Below, piece after piece: positions 1 to 9,095 of a stretch of 64,000 nucleotides of DNA (the stretch's first letter is position 1; every line of letters starts with the position of its first letter). The DNA comes from Streptomyces sp. ICC1 (GTDB taxonomy: Bacteria > Actinomycetota > Actinomycetes > Streptomycetales > Streptomycetaceae). A program made the translations under genes and the position numbers. Below the pieces are notes generated by a model. It was given only the letters and a program-made list of their open reading frames with translations. It was not told the origin of the DNA and searched no databases. The DNA lies in assembly GCF_003287935.1 (NCBI RefSeq), contig NZ_CP030287.1:4554267-4618266 (forward strand), read 5' to 3'.

Positions 1-286
1 CTTCGGAGGCGAGGCCCCGCACGACGGGGACGACCCGGCGCAGCTCCTCCTCCTCGTCGACGCGGGAGGCGCCGGGGCGGGTGGACTCACCGCCGACGTC
101 CACGAGGTCGGCGCCCTGGGCGACGAGGTCGAGGCCGCGCTTGACGGCCGCGGTGGTGTCGAACCAGCGGCCGCCGTCGGAGAAGGAGTCGGGGGTGACG
201 TTGACGACGCCCATGACCCCGCAGCGGTCCCACTCCGGCAGGCCGGTGACCCGGCCCCGCTCGGTGGCCGCGCGCTTCGTGTTCAT
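1..286 (-). CDS. folP: Dihydropteroate synthase, N-terminal part (cut by window edge)
   Basis: Condenses 6-hydroxymethyl-dihydropterin diphosphate with p-aminobenzoate in cytoplasmic folate synthesis. The reverse-strand translation from the ATG at 284-286 contains CGVMGVVNVTPDSFSDGG, the pterin-binding signature of DHPS, followed by GADLVDVGGESTRPGA, the second family signature. Only about 95 residues of the usual 270-290 lie in the window, so the 3' end is missing. The next gene to the right, MprF-like, is on the same strand and ends about 80 bp upstream of this start, so folP could share its transcript. No sign of breakage in the visible part. Confidence 0.93.
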   Translation of the reverse strand, partial: MNTKRAATERGRVTGLPEWDRCGVMGVVNVTPDSFSDGGRWFDTTAAVKRGLDLVAQGADLVDVGGESTRPGASRVDEEEELRRVVPVVRGLASE

Positions 287-368
287 GACTCCAGGGTATG
301 GGGTGGCCCGGACCCGGCAGGGCCCCCGGAGCCGGGCGGCTCCGGGGGCCCTGGACGGCGTACGGGGC

Positions 369-2225
369 TTACGCGGCCTGGACCTCGCGCTCCGCCGGGG
401 CGGGCACCGCCGCGCGCACGGCGTGGTGGTGGGCGCAGGTGCGGACCGGCTTGGGACGGCGGCGGCTGGCGAACAGGCGGGGCAGGGCCAGCGTCACGAA
501 GCCCTCGGCCTGCATCGCGGCGAAGCCGATGCGGGGCAGGTCCCGGGGGGTGCGGAAGACCACGAAGCGGGGCTCCCAGCGGGGGCGGAACTTCGCGTTG
601 AACTTGTACAGCGACTCGATCTGGAACCAGCGCGAGAGGAACACCAGCAGGCTGCGCCACATCCGCAGCACCGGGCCGGCGCCGATCTTCTCGCCGCGGG
701 CCAGCGCCGAGCGGAACATCGCGAAGTTCAGCGAGACCTTCTCGATGCCCAGCGCCGGGCAGGCCTCCAGGGAGGCCACGATCAGCAGCTCGTTCATGCC
801 GGGGTCGGCGGCGCGGTCGCGGCGCATCAGCTCCAGCGACATGCCGTCCTTGCCCCACGGGACGAAGTGCAGGACGGCCTTCAGGTCGCCGAAGGGGGAC
901 GGGTCGTCCTCCTCGACGCGGTGCGCGGTGGCGATGTAGCAGTCGCCGTCGCCCGGGTCGCCGACCCGGCCCAGCGCCATGGAGAAGCCGCGCTCGGTGT
1001 CGGTGCCGCGCCAGGCCTCGGCGGCGCCCCGTACCTGCTCCAGTTCGGTCCCGGTCAGCTCGCTGACCCGGCGGACCTGCGTGGTGTAGCCGTTGCGCTC
1101 GATGCGCTTCACCATCTGGCGGACGTTGCGCATCGCCCGGCCGGACAGCGAGAAGTCTTTGACGTCGACGATCGCCTCGTCCCCGAGCTCCAGGGCGTCG
1201 AGCCCGGTCTCCCGGGTCCAGACCTCGCCGCCGGTCTCGCTGCAGCCCATGACGGCGGGGGTCCAGGAGTGGGCCTTGGCCTCCTCCATGAACCGCTCGA
1301 TGGCGCCGGGCCAGGCCTCGACGTCGCCGACGGGGTCGCCGGAGGCGAGCATCACGCCGGAGACCACGCGGTAGGTGACGGCCGCCTTGCCGCTGGGGGA
1401 GAAGACGACGGCCTTGTCGCGGCGCAGCGCGAAGTGGCCCAGCGAGTCGCGGCCGCCGTGCTTGGCGAGCAGCTCGCGCAGCTTGACCTCGTCGTCGGCG
1501 GTGAGCCGGGCGGCCGGGTGCTCGGGGCGGAAGGCCAGGTAGATGGTGGTGACGGCGGTCAGCATGCCGAGGGCGCCGAGCGAGTAGCCGACGGTCCAGG
1601 ACACCCGGCCTGCGTAGTCGACGGGGCCCTCGAAGCCGAAGAGCCCGTAGACGACGTGGCTGATCTGCTCGTACACGCCCGGATTGCCGACCACGCGGCC
1701 CGGGTGCGAGTTGACGATGACCAGTCCGAGCCCGATGGAGCCGGCGCTCATCAGGACGAAGTTGGCGAGCGCCTTCCAGCGGCTGCGCGGGTCCGGGAGC
1801 GCCTTGAATTCACTCTGGTGGCGCAGCAGGAGCCACAGGAGCACCGCCGAGATCACCACGCCGGCGACGGAGTGGCGGTAGGTGAACTGGGCGACCGCGC
1901 CGGCGGGCAGCAGCACCACGGCGGCCCGCCAGGCACGGCGCTTGTGGCGCTTGAGCCCGTGGGCGAGCAGCAGGAGCAGGACGCCCGCGCTGAGCGCCAG
2001 CGCGGCGGCGAAGGGACCGAAGGAGCCGGGCAGCACCTCGGTCACGGCGTGGATGCGGCTGTGCCTGAACCGCGGGAAGACTCCCGCGGCGATGTCCAGC
2101 AGGCCGACGACCATGACGGCCGTGCCCACCAGGCCGGGGACGGCCTCCGGTCGTGGGCCACGGAGGATTCGACCGACCCGCTTCGGAACCTGTCCCGACT
2201 TATCGCCATCTATCCTGCTAGACAT
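369..2225 (-). CDS. MprF/LysX-like membrane protein with DUF2156 aminoacyl-transferase domain
   Basis: Predicted 618-residue integral membrane protein. About six hydrophobic segments lie in residues 30-260, followed by a soluble DUF2156 domain (about 270-590) with the family's GMSLELMRRD, NELLIVASLE and LNFAMFRSALARGE stretches. Families with this layout (MprF, the LysX N-terminal part, phosphatidylglycerol lysyltransferases) transfer an amino acid from aminoacyl-tRNA to phosphatidylglycerol and alter surface charge. It is shorter than full MprF (about 840 residues) because the flippase part is reduced. The substrate amino acid cannot be read from sequence. It is divergent from the esterase at 2378, with a 152-bp intergenic region. 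Confidence 0.85.
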   Translation of the reverse strand: MSSRIDGDKSGQVPKRVGRILRGPRPEAVPGLVGTAVMVVGLLDIAAGVFPRFRHSRIHAVTEVLPGSFGPFAAALALSAGVLLLLLAHGLKRHKRRAWRAAVVLLPAGAVAQFTYRHSVAGVVISAVLLWLLLRHQSEFKALPDPRSRWKALANFVLMSAGSIGLGLVIVNSHPGRVVGNPGVYEQISHVVYGLFGFEGPVDYAGRVSWTVGYSLGALGMLTAVTTIYLAFRPEHPAARLTADDEVKLRELLAKHGGRDSLGHFALRRDKAVVFSPSGKAAVTYRVVSGVMLASGDPVGDVEAWPGAIERFMEEAKAHSWTPAVMGCSETGGEVWTRETGLDALELGDEAIVDVKDFSLSGRAMRNVRQMVKRIERNGYTTQVRRVSELTGTELEQVRGAAEAWRGTDTERGFSMALGRVGDPGDGDCYIATAHRVEEDDPSPFGDLKAVLHFVPWGKDGMSLELMRRDRAADPGMNELLIVASLEACPALGIEKVSLNFAMFRSALARGEKIGAGPVLRMWRSLLVFLSRWFQIESLYKFNAKFRPRWEPRFVVFRTPRDLPRIGFAAMQAEGFVTLALPRLFASRRRPKPVRTCAHHHAVRAAVPAPAEREVQAA

Positions 2226-2377
2226 CGCTTCCCGTTGCTCCGCGAGAGATCATGTGGCCGAAGGCCGCGACAGCCTCCGGTGTGTGGTGCGTCCCCTAGG
2301 ACGACATCGAGGGCGAGCGGGTTCACTCTTCCGTCGAGAAAAATCCAGTCCTGCCATAGAAAGTCGACTGACTGCTC

Positions 2378-3487
2378 ATGGGTCTCACCAGTAATACGGT
2401 CCTGGCTATGGCCATCATCGCCGGTGTGCTGCTCTTCGCGGCCACGGTGTGGTTCTGGCCGAAGCTCTCGGGCCGCTCCTGGCGCTCGGTCCTCGGCCGC
2501 ATCGGCCTCCTCCTGGCGACGCAGCTGGCGCTGTTCTCGGCGGTGGGTCTCGCGGCCAACAAGTCGTTCCTCTTCTACGGTTCCTGGGCGGACCTGTTCG
2601 GCCAGGAGACGTCCATCGGCAAGGTGGTCGACCACGGCATGAGCAGCGACGACATCAAAGTCGTCGACAAGCAGAAGCTGGACGTGCCCGGCGGAGCCAA
2701 GCCGCAGGTCGGCGGGCAGATCCTGAAAGTGGCCATAACCGGCCAGAAGTCGAAGATAACCAGCCCGGGTTACGTGTGGCTGCCGCCGGAGTACTTCCAG
2801 CCGCAGCACAAGGACCAGAACTTCCCGGCATCCATCATCCTCACGGGTTACCCGGGAACGGCCGAGAACCTGATCAAAGGGCTGAACTACCCGATGACGG
2901 CCTTCAAGCAGGCCAAGGCGGGCAAGATGAAGCCGATGATCCTGGTCATGCTCCGCCCGACGGTGGCGCCCCCGCGCGACACCGAGTGCGTGGACATACC
3001 CGGTGGCCCGCAGACCGAGACCTTCTTCGCCGAAGACCTCCCCCAGGCCATCCAGGACACCTTCCGGGTCGGCAAGGAGCCGCGGAACATGGGCTTCATC
3101 GGCAACTCGACGGGCGGCTACTGCGCCCTGAAGATCGCCGCGCACTACCCGCAGACCTTCGGTGCCGCCGCGGGCCTGTCCGCGTACTACGAGGCCCCCG
3201 ACGACCCGACCACCGGCGACCTCTTCCACGGGGACGAGAAGCTGAAGGCGCGCGCCAACGTCCTGGAGTCCCTCAAGGCGAAGAAGCCGACCGGCACGTC
3301 CTTCCTCGTCACCAGCAGCGAGCAGGGCGAGCCGAACCTCGGCGACACGAAGAAGTTCATCAAGCTGGTCAAGGGCCCGGACCGGGTCTCCTCGATCATC
3401 CTCGACAGCGGCGGCCACAACTTCAACACCTGGCGCCGCGAGATCCCGCCGATGCTGGTGTGGATGAGCCAGCGCATCCAGGCCTGA
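2378..3487 (+). CDS. Membrane-anchored esterase-family alpha/beta hydrolase (copy 1)
   Basis: A 369-residue protein. The N-terminus begins MGLTSNTVLAMAIIAGVLL and holds two to three hydrophobic segments in residues 1-75. The rest is an esterase/mycolyltransferase-type hydrolase, with GFIGNSTGGYCALKIA giving a nucleophile Ser in GNSTG and SGGHNFNTW supplying the likely catalytic His. The catalytic domain is probably extracytoplasmic. It is a paralogue of the gene at 27645-28718: same length, same TM layout, and shared motifs TGYPGTAENLI/HGYPGSPRTWI, STGG/STGA and GGHNF. It is divergent from the MprF-like gene. The substrate is unknown; a lipid or acyl-polysaccharide ester is an inference. Confidence 0.82.
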   Translation: MGLTSNTVLAMAIIAGVLLFAATVWFWPKLSGRSWRSVLGRIGLLLATQLALFSAVGLAANKSFLFYGSWADLFGQETSIGKVVDHGMSSDDIKVVDKQKLDVPGGAKPQVGGQILKVAITGQKSKITSPGYVWLPPEYFQPQHKDQNFPASIILTGYPGTAENLIKGLNYPMTAFKQAKAGKMKPMILVMLRPTVAPPRDTECVDIPGGPQTETFFAEDLPQAIQDTFRVGKEPRNMGFIGNSTGGYCALKIAAHYPQTFGAAAGLSAYYEAPDDPTTGDLFHGDEKLKARANVLESLKAKKPTGTSFLVTSSEQGEPNLGDTKKFIKLVKGPDRVSSIILDSGGHNFNTWRREIPPMLVWMSQRIQA

Positions 3488-3547
3488 ACGGGTCCCGGGC
3501 CCGAACGGGTCCCGGTGCCCGCCGCCGGCCGGCGCCCCGCTCGGCCG

Positions 3548-4510
3548 TCAGGCCGACTGGGGCGCCGCCCGGCGCAGCGCCCGGTGCACGCCCTCCGGGG
3601 TGAGTACGCCGATCAGCGCGCCGGAGTCCGGGTCCGTGACCCCGATCCGGCCCTCGTCCTCCTGCAGCAGCAGCGCGAGCGCCTCGCGCAGCGTCGCCCC
3701 CAGCGCCACTCCGGCGGTGGGGGCCTTTCCGTCCGCGGCGGTCAGGTCGGCCTCGGAGACCGGGGTGACGGCGAGCCGCTTGAGCCCCCGGTCGGCGCCG
3801 ACGAAGCCGGCCACGTACTCCGTCGCCGGGGCGCCCAGCACCTGCGCCGGGCGGGCGAACTGCTCGATGGTGCCCGCTCCGTAGACCGCGATGCGGTCGC
3901 CGAGCCGCACCGCTTCCTCCAGGTCGTGCGTGACCAGCAGGATCGTCTTGCGCACCGTCTTCTGCAGCGCCAGGAACTCGTTCTGCAGCCGCTCGCGCAC
4001 CACCGGGTCCACCGCGCCGAACGGCTCGTCCATCAGGAGCACCGGCGGGTCCGCGGCCAGTGCGCGGGCCACGCCCACCCGCTGGCGCTGCCCGCCGGAC
4101 AGCTGCTCCGGGTAGCGGCCCCCGTAGACGGCCGGATCCAGTCCGACCAGGTCGAGGAGTTCCGCCGCCCGCGCGCGGGCCTTCGCCTTCGGGGTGCCGA
4201 TCAGCTGCGGCACGGTGGCCGTGTTCTCCAGCACGGTCTTGTGCGGGAACAGCCCGACCTGCTGGATGACGTAGCCGATGCGGCGGCGCAGTTCGACCGG
4301 GTCGGCGGCCGCGATGTCCTCGCCGTCCACCAGGATCCGGCCGGAGGTCGGCTCGATCAGCCGGTTGACCATCTTCATGGTGGTCGTCTTGCCGCAGCCG
4401 GACGGGCCCACCAGGGTGACCAGTTCGCCCTCCGCGACCTCGAAGGACAGGTCCGCGACCGCCGTCGTCCCGTCGGGGTAGCGCTTGGTCACTTGCTCGA
4501 ATCGGATCAC
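3548..4510 (-). CDS. OpuC/ProV-type compatible-solute ABC transporter ATPase
   Basis: A 320-residue ATPase of a glycine betaine/choline/carnitine importer. Walker A is GPSGCGKTT, the signature is LSGGQRQRVGVARAL, and Walker B is VLLMDEPFGAVDP, with the H-loop in LLVTHDLEEA. The C-terminal 100 residues carry a CBS-like regulatory stretch (EDEGRIGVTDPDSGALIGVL), as in OpuCA/OpuAA, where ionic strength or c-di-AMP sensing occurs. The two permeases and the binding protein are divergently encoded at 4645-7057, so the transporter is split across two transcripts that share the region 4511-4644. It probably acts in osmoprotection. Confidence 0.93.
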   Translation of the reverse strand: MIRFEQVTKRYPDGTTAVADLSFEVAEGELVTLVGPSGCGKTTTMKMVNRLIEPTSGRILVDGEDIAAADPVELRRRIGYVIQQVGLFPHKTVLENTATVPQLIGTPKAKARARAAELLDLVGLDPAVYGGRYPEQLSGGQRQRVGVARALAADPPVLLMDEPFGAVDPVVRERLQNEFLALQKTVRKTILLVTHDLEEAVRLGDRIAVYGAGTIEQFARPAQVLGAPATEYVAGFVGADRGLKRLAVTPVSEADLTAADGKAPTAGVALGATLREALALLLQEDEGRIGVTDPDSGALIGVLTPEGVHRALRRAAPQSA

Positions 4511-4644
4511 ATCACCATCCTTCCCTACCGGCGCGGCCGGTTTGTGAAGGGAGTGTTGCCCGCGTGCGAAGGATTCCGGCCATTGTCGGCAGTGCGGGTT
4601 AGGGTCACTCCTACGTACGTTCGGTGACGGGGGGTGAGGAGCGC

Positions 4645-5331
4645 ATGGCCGGGCAGAACTGCCTGGTGGCGAACGACTGGGTCTGCTGGGACTACGTCAC
4701 GTCCCGCTCCCAGGAGCTCACCGATGCCACCCTCGAACACGTCTGGATCACGGGTGTGTCGGTCCTGATCGGCATCGCCGTGTCCGTTCCGCTCGCGCTG
4801 CTGGCCCGCCGCGGCCGCCACTGGGCGGCCCCCGTGCTCGGCATCACCACCCTGCTCTACACGGTCCCCTCGCTCGCCATGTTCTCCCTGCTGCTGCCCG
4901 TCTTCGGCCTCTCGGCCGCGCTGGTGGTGACGGGCCTCGTGCTGTATTCGCTGACGATCCTCGTCCGCAACGTGCTGGCCGGCCTCGAAGCCGTCCCCGA
5001 GGAGGTCCGGGAAGCCGCCCGCGGCATGGGCTACGGCCCCGGCCGGCTGCTGTGGCAGGTCGAACTGCCGCTGGCCCTGCCCGCCCTGCTGGCCGGCGTA
5101 CGGATCGCCACCGTCTCGACGGTGGCACTGACCACGGTCGGCTCCATCGTCGGCAAGGGCGGCCTCGGCAACCTCATCGCCCCCGCCGTGAACAGCTCCT
5201 TCAAGGCCCAGGTGCTCACCGCCTCGGTGCTGTGCGTGCTGCTCGCGCTGCTCGCGGACCTGGCCCTGCTCGGCCTCCAGCGGCTGCTCACGCCGTGGAC
5301 CCGGGCGGCCCGCGCCGCGGAGGGGGCCTGA
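4645..5331 (+). CDS. OpuC-type ABC transporter permease 1
   Basis: A roughly 228-residue inner-membrane permease with about five to six TM segments. It has the importer EAA loop (EVREAARGMGYGPGRLLWQVELPLALPALLAGVR). It forms the channel with the second permease encoded immediately downstream. The ATG near 4645 is preferred because a GTGAGGAG-type ribosome site lies just before it. An in-frame GTG seven codons upstream is an alternative but has no evident ribosome site. The stop overlaps the next start (TGATG), which indicates translational coupling. The early residues NCLVANDWVCWDYV are typical of actinobacterial OpuC permeases. Confidence 0.92.
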   Translation: MAGQNCLVANDWVCWDYVTSRSQELTDATLEHVWITGVSVLIGIAVSVPLALLARRGRHWAAPVLGITTLLYTVPSLAMFSLLLPVFGLSAALVVTGLVLYSLTILVRNVLAGLEAVPEEVREAARGMGYGPGRLLWQVELPLALPALLAGVRIATVSTVALTTVGSIVGKGGLGNLIAPAVNSSFKAQVLTASVLCVLLALLADLALLGLQRLLTPWTRAARAAEGA

Positions 5332-5996
5332 TGGGAGTGCTGGGACAGGCCTGGGACTGGCTGGCCGACGGAGCCAACTGGTCCGGTGAGAGCGGCGTCT
5401 GGCACCGGCTGGGCGAGCACGCGTACGTCAGCGGGATCGCCCTGGCCCTGGCCTGCGCGGTGGCCCTGCCGGTCGGGCTGTGGCTCGGCCACCTCGGCAA
5501 GGGCGGCGGCCTCGCGGTCAACGTCTCCAACATCGGCCGGGCCGTCCCCGTCTTCGCCGTGCTGGCGCTGTTCATGGTCTCGCCGCTGCGCAACGCCGGC
5601 TACGTGCCGACCATCATCGCGCTCGTGCTCTTCGCCGTCCCGCCGCTGCTGACCAACGCCTACGTGGGCATGCGCGAGGTCGACCGCTCGGTGGTCGAGG
5701 CGGCGCGGGGCATGGGCATGTCCGGCGGCCAGCTCTTCTGGCGGGTGGAACTCCCGCTGGCCCGCCCCCTGGTGATGACGGGCCTGCGCTCGGGCGCCGT
5801 CCAGGTCATCGCCACGGCCACCATCGCGGCGATGGTCGGCCAGGGCGGCCTCGGCCGGATCATCACCGCCGGCTTCAACACGTACAACACCCCGCAGGTC
5901 GTCGCGGGCGCCCTGCTCGTCGCGGTGCTGGCCCTGCTGGTGGAGGGCGCGCTGGTGGCGGCCGACCGGCTGCTGCCGGGTGGCGCCTCCCGCTGA
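5331..5996 (+). CDS. OpuC-type ABC transporter permease 2
   Basis: A 221-residue permease whose ATG shares one base with the previous TGA. It has several hydrophobic helices and the EAA loop VVEAARGMGMSGGQLFWRVELPLARP. It ends in GALLVEGALVAADRLL. Paired permeases of this size are characteristic of OpuC/YehYW-type osmoprotectant importers, in contrast to ProW, which is a single longer chain. The gene is translationally coupled upstream and followed 68 bp later by the substrate-binding lipoprotein. Confidence 0.92.
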   Translation: MGVLGQAWDWLADGANWSGESGVWHRLGEHAYVSGIALALACAVALPVGLWLGHLGKGGGLAVNVSNIGRAVPVFAVLALFMVSPLRNAGYVPTIIALVLFAVPPLLTNAYVGMREVDRSVVEAARGMGMSGGQLFWRVELPLARPLVMTGLRSGAVQVIATATIAAMVGQGGLGRIITAGFNTYNTPQVVAGALLVAVLALLVEGALVAADRLLPGGASR

Positions 5997-6064
5997 CGAC
6001 GCCCGACGACGCCCGACCCCGACGACGCCCCCGCCGTTTCCCCGCCCCCTCGAAGGAGATCGAC

Positions 6065-7057
6065 ATGAGCAAGTCCACACGCGTCCTCGGCGCGGCCCTG
6101 GGTGCCGTCGCCCTGACCGCATCGCTCGCCGCGTGCGGCGGCGACAGCCTGGAGAAGACGCAGGGCGGCGGCTCCTCGGCCGCCGCCTCCGGCGCCGCCG
6201 AGGGCGGCAAGGGCGGCAAGCTGGTGATCGGCGCCGCCGGATTCACCGAGTCCAACGTGCTGGCCGAGCTGTACGCGCAGCTCCTGAAGGACGCCGGCTA
6301 CTCCACCTCGATCACCACGGTCAACAACCGCGAGCTGTACGAGCCCTCGCTGGAGAAGGGCGAGATCGATGTCGTCCCGGAGTACGCGGCGACCCTCGCG
6401 GAGTTCCTCAACGCCAAGGTGAACGGCCCGAAGGCGCCCGCCGAGAAGCCGGTCGCATCGAGCGACGTGGCGGCGACGGTGGCGGCCCTGGAGAAGCTGG
6501 CGGCCCCGCTCGGGCTGAAGGCGCTGCCGGCGGGCGCGGCGGTCGACCAGAACGCCTTCGCGGTGAGCAAGGAATTCGCCGCGAAGAACAATCTGAAGAC
6601 CCTTTCCGACCTCGGCAAGTCCGGCCTGAAGGTGAAGATCGCGGCGGGCGACGAATGCGCGGTGCGGCCCTTCTGCGCACCCGGTCTGCAGAAGACGTAC
6701 GGAATCGACGTTTCCGGCATCGACCCCAAGGGCGTCGGAACCCCGCAGGCCAAGCAGGCGGTCAAGGACGGCGCCGACCAGCTCGTCCTGACCACCACCA
6801 CGGACGCCACCCTCGACAGCTTCGGCCTGGTCCTGCTCGAGGACGACAAGAAGCTCCAGAACGCCGACAACGTCCTGCCGGTGGTCAACGCCAAGGACGC
6901 CGGCGCCCCCGAGATCGCGGCCGCCCTCGACAAGCTCACCAAGGTGCTCACCACGGCGGACCTGGTCGACCTGAACCGCAAGGTCGACTCCGAGCGCGCC
7001 AAGCCGGCGGACGTCGCGAAGGCCTACCTGGAGTCCAAGGGACTGGTGAAGAAGTAG
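6065..7057 (+). CDS. Osmoprotectant-binding lipoprotein of OpuC-type transporter
   Basis: A 330-residue substrate-binding protein (OpuAC/QAT family). The signal peptide ends in a lipobox, LAAC at residues 21-24, so the mature protein should be lipid-anchored at Cys24. The binding fold begins GKLVIGAAGFTESNVLAELYAQLLKDAGY and includes NNRELYEPSLEKGEIDVVPEY, both family signatures. A linker rich in Gly, Ser and Ala follows the lipobox. The ATG is preceded by AAGGAGATCGAC. Likely ligands are glycine betaine, choline or carnitine; the aromatic cage cannot be assigned by eye. A hairpin follows at 7101-7128. Confidence 0.93.
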   Translation: MSKSTRVLGAALGAVALTASLAACGGDSLEKTQGGGSSAAASGAAEGGKGGKLVIGAAGFTESNVLAELYAQLLKDAGYSTSITTVNNRELYEPSLEKGEIDVVPEYAATLAEFLNAKVNGPKAPAEKPVASSDVAATVAALEKLAAPLGLKALPAGAAVDQNAFAVSKEFAAKNNLKTLSDLGKSGLKVKIAAGDECAVRPFCAPGLQKTYGIDVSGIDPKGVGTPQAKQAVKDGADQLVLTTTTDATLDSFGLVLLEDDKKLQNADNVLPVVNAKDAGAPEIAAALDKLTKVLTTADLVDLNRKVDSERAKPADVAKAYLESKGLVKK

Positions 7058-7100
7058 CAGTTGGGCCTTTGGCGCGGAAAGTCGCGCGACGGGGCGGGTA

Positions 7101-7128
7101 ACTGCTCGGGAACAGATTCCCGGGCAGT
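7101..7128 (+). terminator. Hairpin downstream of osmoprotectant transporter operon
   Basis: A 12-bp stem with one mismatch (ACTGCTCGGGAA / TTCCCGGGCAGT) and a 4-nt loop lies 44 bp after the binding-protein stop. There is no U-tract, as is common for Streptomyces hairpin terminators. Confidence 0.55.
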
Positions 7129-7166
7129 CGCCCCACACCCTGTCCACTCCCTGTAAATTTCGGGCC

Positions 7167-8330
7167 ATGCCCCGTGGACGCCACCGCAATCCCGAACCCC
7201 TTCACCGGCTGCTCACGCCGACGACCGTCGCCGGTGTGTCCGCCGCCGGGGCCGCAGCGGCCTGGCTGCTCGCGGAACCGATGGCGCTGCGGCTGCTCGT
7301 GGCCCTCACCGCGGCCGCCGGCGTGGCCGGCGCCGTCGTCATGCGGTCCTGGGACCGCGCGGCCGGGCGCCGGGTCGCGGAGCTCGGGCGCGAGCGCGTC
7401 AAGGACGAGTGGAAGACGGACGAGCGGATAGCCGAGCTCGAATCCGACCTCGAAGAGGCCCGGGTGCTGCGCGGCAAGCTCGACGCCAAGCTGCGCGCCA
7501 AGCGGGTCGAGCTCGCGGGCCTGCGCGGCGAGCACGCCGCGCTGTTGCGGAGGTACGCGACCGCCGAGACCGAGCGGGCGAGCGCACTGGAGCGGCGCCG
7601 GCTGCTGGCCATCGAGGCCGCCGCGGTGCCGGCCATCGAGGCCGCCGCGCCGCCGAAGGAACTTCCGGCCGTCTCCGAGGAGCGCACCCCGTCCGGCGCG
7701 GCCACCCCGGTCGGCTTCGCCCGCGCCAACGCCGCGCTGGCGGCCTTGGCCCGCAAGGACCGGCCGGCCGCGGCGCCGTCGGCCCCGGCGCGGCAGCTGG
7801 TCCCGGCGGCCGCCGCGGGTGCTCCGGCTGCTGCCGCCACCGCTGCCGTCGCTCCTGCTCCCGCTCCCGCCGCTCCCGCTGCCCCCGCTCCTGCTCCCGC
7901 CGCTCCCGATGCCGCCGCCGCTGTGGTGCCGACCCCCGCTGCCGCCGCCGCGCCGGAGGCGCACGCACGGCCCGCGGTCACCGGCCCGGCCGCGGCCGTC
8001 CCCGCGCGCAGGCTCGCGGCCGCGGTGACCCCGTACGACCCCCGGCGCCGGGCGGCCTCCCGCGCGCTCGGCGGCTTCGACTTCTTCGGCACCAAGACCG
8101 CGGCGCAGGCCCGCGCGGTCATCGAGTCCGTCCAGAACGAGGACCTGGCCGACGTGGTCGGCGCGGAGGTCCTCGCGGTCCACAAGGCGGAGTCCGCCCA
8201 GGGCGGCTCGGAGCCGGAGTTCAAGCCGGCCACCGCCGAGCACCGCGCGGTGGGCCAGGTCATCGACCTGACGGCCCACGACGAGACCGAGCCCATCGAC
8301 GTGGCACAGCTGCGCACGGCCATCTCCTGA
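7167..8330 (+). CDS. Ala/Pro-rich membrane-anchored protein with coiled coil, function unknown
   Basis: A 387-residue protein of unknown function. After a short basic N-terminus come two hydrophobic stretches (about residues 15-60, AAAAWLLAEPMALRLLVALTAAAGVAGAVV). Next is a charged helical region (about 75-160: RIAELESDLEEARVLRGKLDAKLRAKR) that looks like a coiled coil. A long Ala/Pro linker (about 165-290) with repeated APAPA units follows, then a globular tail (SRALGGFDFFGTKTAAQARAVIESVQNEDLADVVGAEVLAVHK). The layout suggests a cell-envelope or cytoskeletal scaffold protein, but that is only an inference. A dense polypyrimidine run at about 7840-7925 encodes the linker. I recognise no enzyme motif. 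Confidence 0.75.
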   Translation: MPRGRHRNPEPLHRLLTPTTVAGVSAAGAAAAWLLAEPMALRLLVALTAAAGVAGAVVMRSWDRAAGRRVAELGRERVKDEWKTDERIAELESDLEEARVLRGKLDAKLRAKRVELAGLRGEHAALLRRYATAETERASALERRRLLAIEAAAVPAIEAAAPPKELPAVSEERTPSGAATPVGFARANAALAALARKDRPAAAPSAPARQLVPAAAAGAPAAAATAAVAPAPAPAAPAAPAPAPAAPDAAAAVVPTPAAAAAPEAHARPAVTGPAAAVPARRLAAAVTPYDPRRRAASRALGGFDFFGTKTAAQARAVIESVQNEDLADVVGAEVLAVHKAESAQGGSEPEFKPATAEHRAVGQVIDLTAHDETEPIDVAQLRTAIS

Positions 8331-8364
8331 CCGTGCGGGCCCGGCACGATCCGAAAGAGCCGGC

Positions 8365-9003
8365 CTAACCGGCCTGGCCGGCCTGGCTGGCGTACGAGTC
8401 CACCAGGCGGGCCAGGTGGCGGCCCGCGACCAGGAGCGGGGTCCGGCTCCGGGTGACCTGAGCGCTCGTCTCGGCGCCCTCCAGGGTGTTGATGACCGTC
8501 GAGGCCAGATCGCGGGCCCGCGCCTCGGGGTGGCCCGAGGCCAGGAGCTTCGCCGCCACGATCTCCTCCCAGTGGGCGAAGGCCCGGGCGCAGGCCGTCT
8601 GGAGCTCCGGGATGCGGCCGACCGTCTCCAGGGCCGTCGTGGTCACCGGGCAGCCTTCGCGCCAGTCCGAGGCGGCGAGGGCGTCGGCGAGCAGCTCCGC
8701 GACGGTCTCCACGGCACGCGCCGGGTCCGGGTGCGAGGCGAGCCCGGCGCTGATCAGCTCCGTGAACTCCTCGTCGCCGTAGTGGATCGCGGCCACCGCC
8801 AGTTCCTGCTTGCCGCCCGGGAAGAAGTGGTAGAGCGAGCCCAGGGTGGCTCCGGCCTCGCGGACCAGCTGTTTGACCGGGGTGTTCTCGTAGCCGCCGC
8901 GCTGCATCAGGCGGGAGGCGGTGCGGACCAGCCGGTCGCGGGTCCCCAGTGCCGTCTGCGGCGTTGCCGTCTCGTCCGTCGCCGTCGCCTCTGCTGCTGC
9001 CAT
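8365..9003 (-). CDS. TetR/AcrR-family repressor (LmrA/YxaF-like)
   Basis: A 212-residue regulator. The N-terminal HTH is at about residues 20-65 (TRDRLVRTASRLMQRGGYENTPVKQLVREAGATLGSLYHFFPGGKQEL), where GSLYHFFPGGKQEL is the typical recognition-helix end. The C-terminal ligand domain (EWREGCPVTTTALE-like DWREGCPVTTTALETVG) matches the LmrA/YxaF subgroup. It is divergent from the imine-reductase-like gene at 9129. Two identical palindromic operators occupy the 125-bp gap, so it very probably represses that gene and itself. The ligand is unknown. Confidence 0.92.
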   Translation of the reverse strand: MAAAEATATDETATPQTALGTRDRLVRTASRLMQRGGYENTPVKQLVREAGATLGSLYHFFPGGKQELAVAAIHYGDEEFTELISAGLASHPDPARAVETVAELLADALAASDWREGCPVTTTALETVGRIPELQTACARAFAHWEEIVAAKLLASGHPEARARDLASTVINTLEGAETSAQVTRSRTPLLVAGRHLARLVDSYASQAGQAG

Positions 9004-9025
9004 GGGGGCGATGCTACCCCTGATT

Positions 9026-9048
9026 CTGGATAGAGCGCTCGTTCTAGT
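9026..9048. promoter_or_regulatory. TetR operator, copy 1
   Basis: The core at 9031-9046 reads TAGAGCGCTCGTTCTA and has dyad symmetry TAGAnCGnnCGnTCTA. A 23-bp block including it is repeated exactly at 9073-9095. It lies 23 bp before the tetR start codon. Confidence 0.75.
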
Positions 9049-9072
9049 CCCGTGCTACGGTCGCTCCGAGCG

Positions 9073-9095
9073 CTGGATAGAGCGCTCGTTCTAGT
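9073..9095. promoter_or_regulatory. TetR operator, copy 2
   Basis: An exact duplicate of the block at 9026-9048, with a centre-to-centre spacing of 47 bp. It lies 34 bp upstream of the oxidoreductase start at 9129. Two spaced identical sites suggest cooperative control of both divergent promoters. Confidence 0.75.

Noticed and set aside
4625..4644. GTG start for the first OpuC permease
   Set aside because: It is in frame but lacks an upstream ribosome site, whereas the ATG near 4645 has a GAGGAG site.
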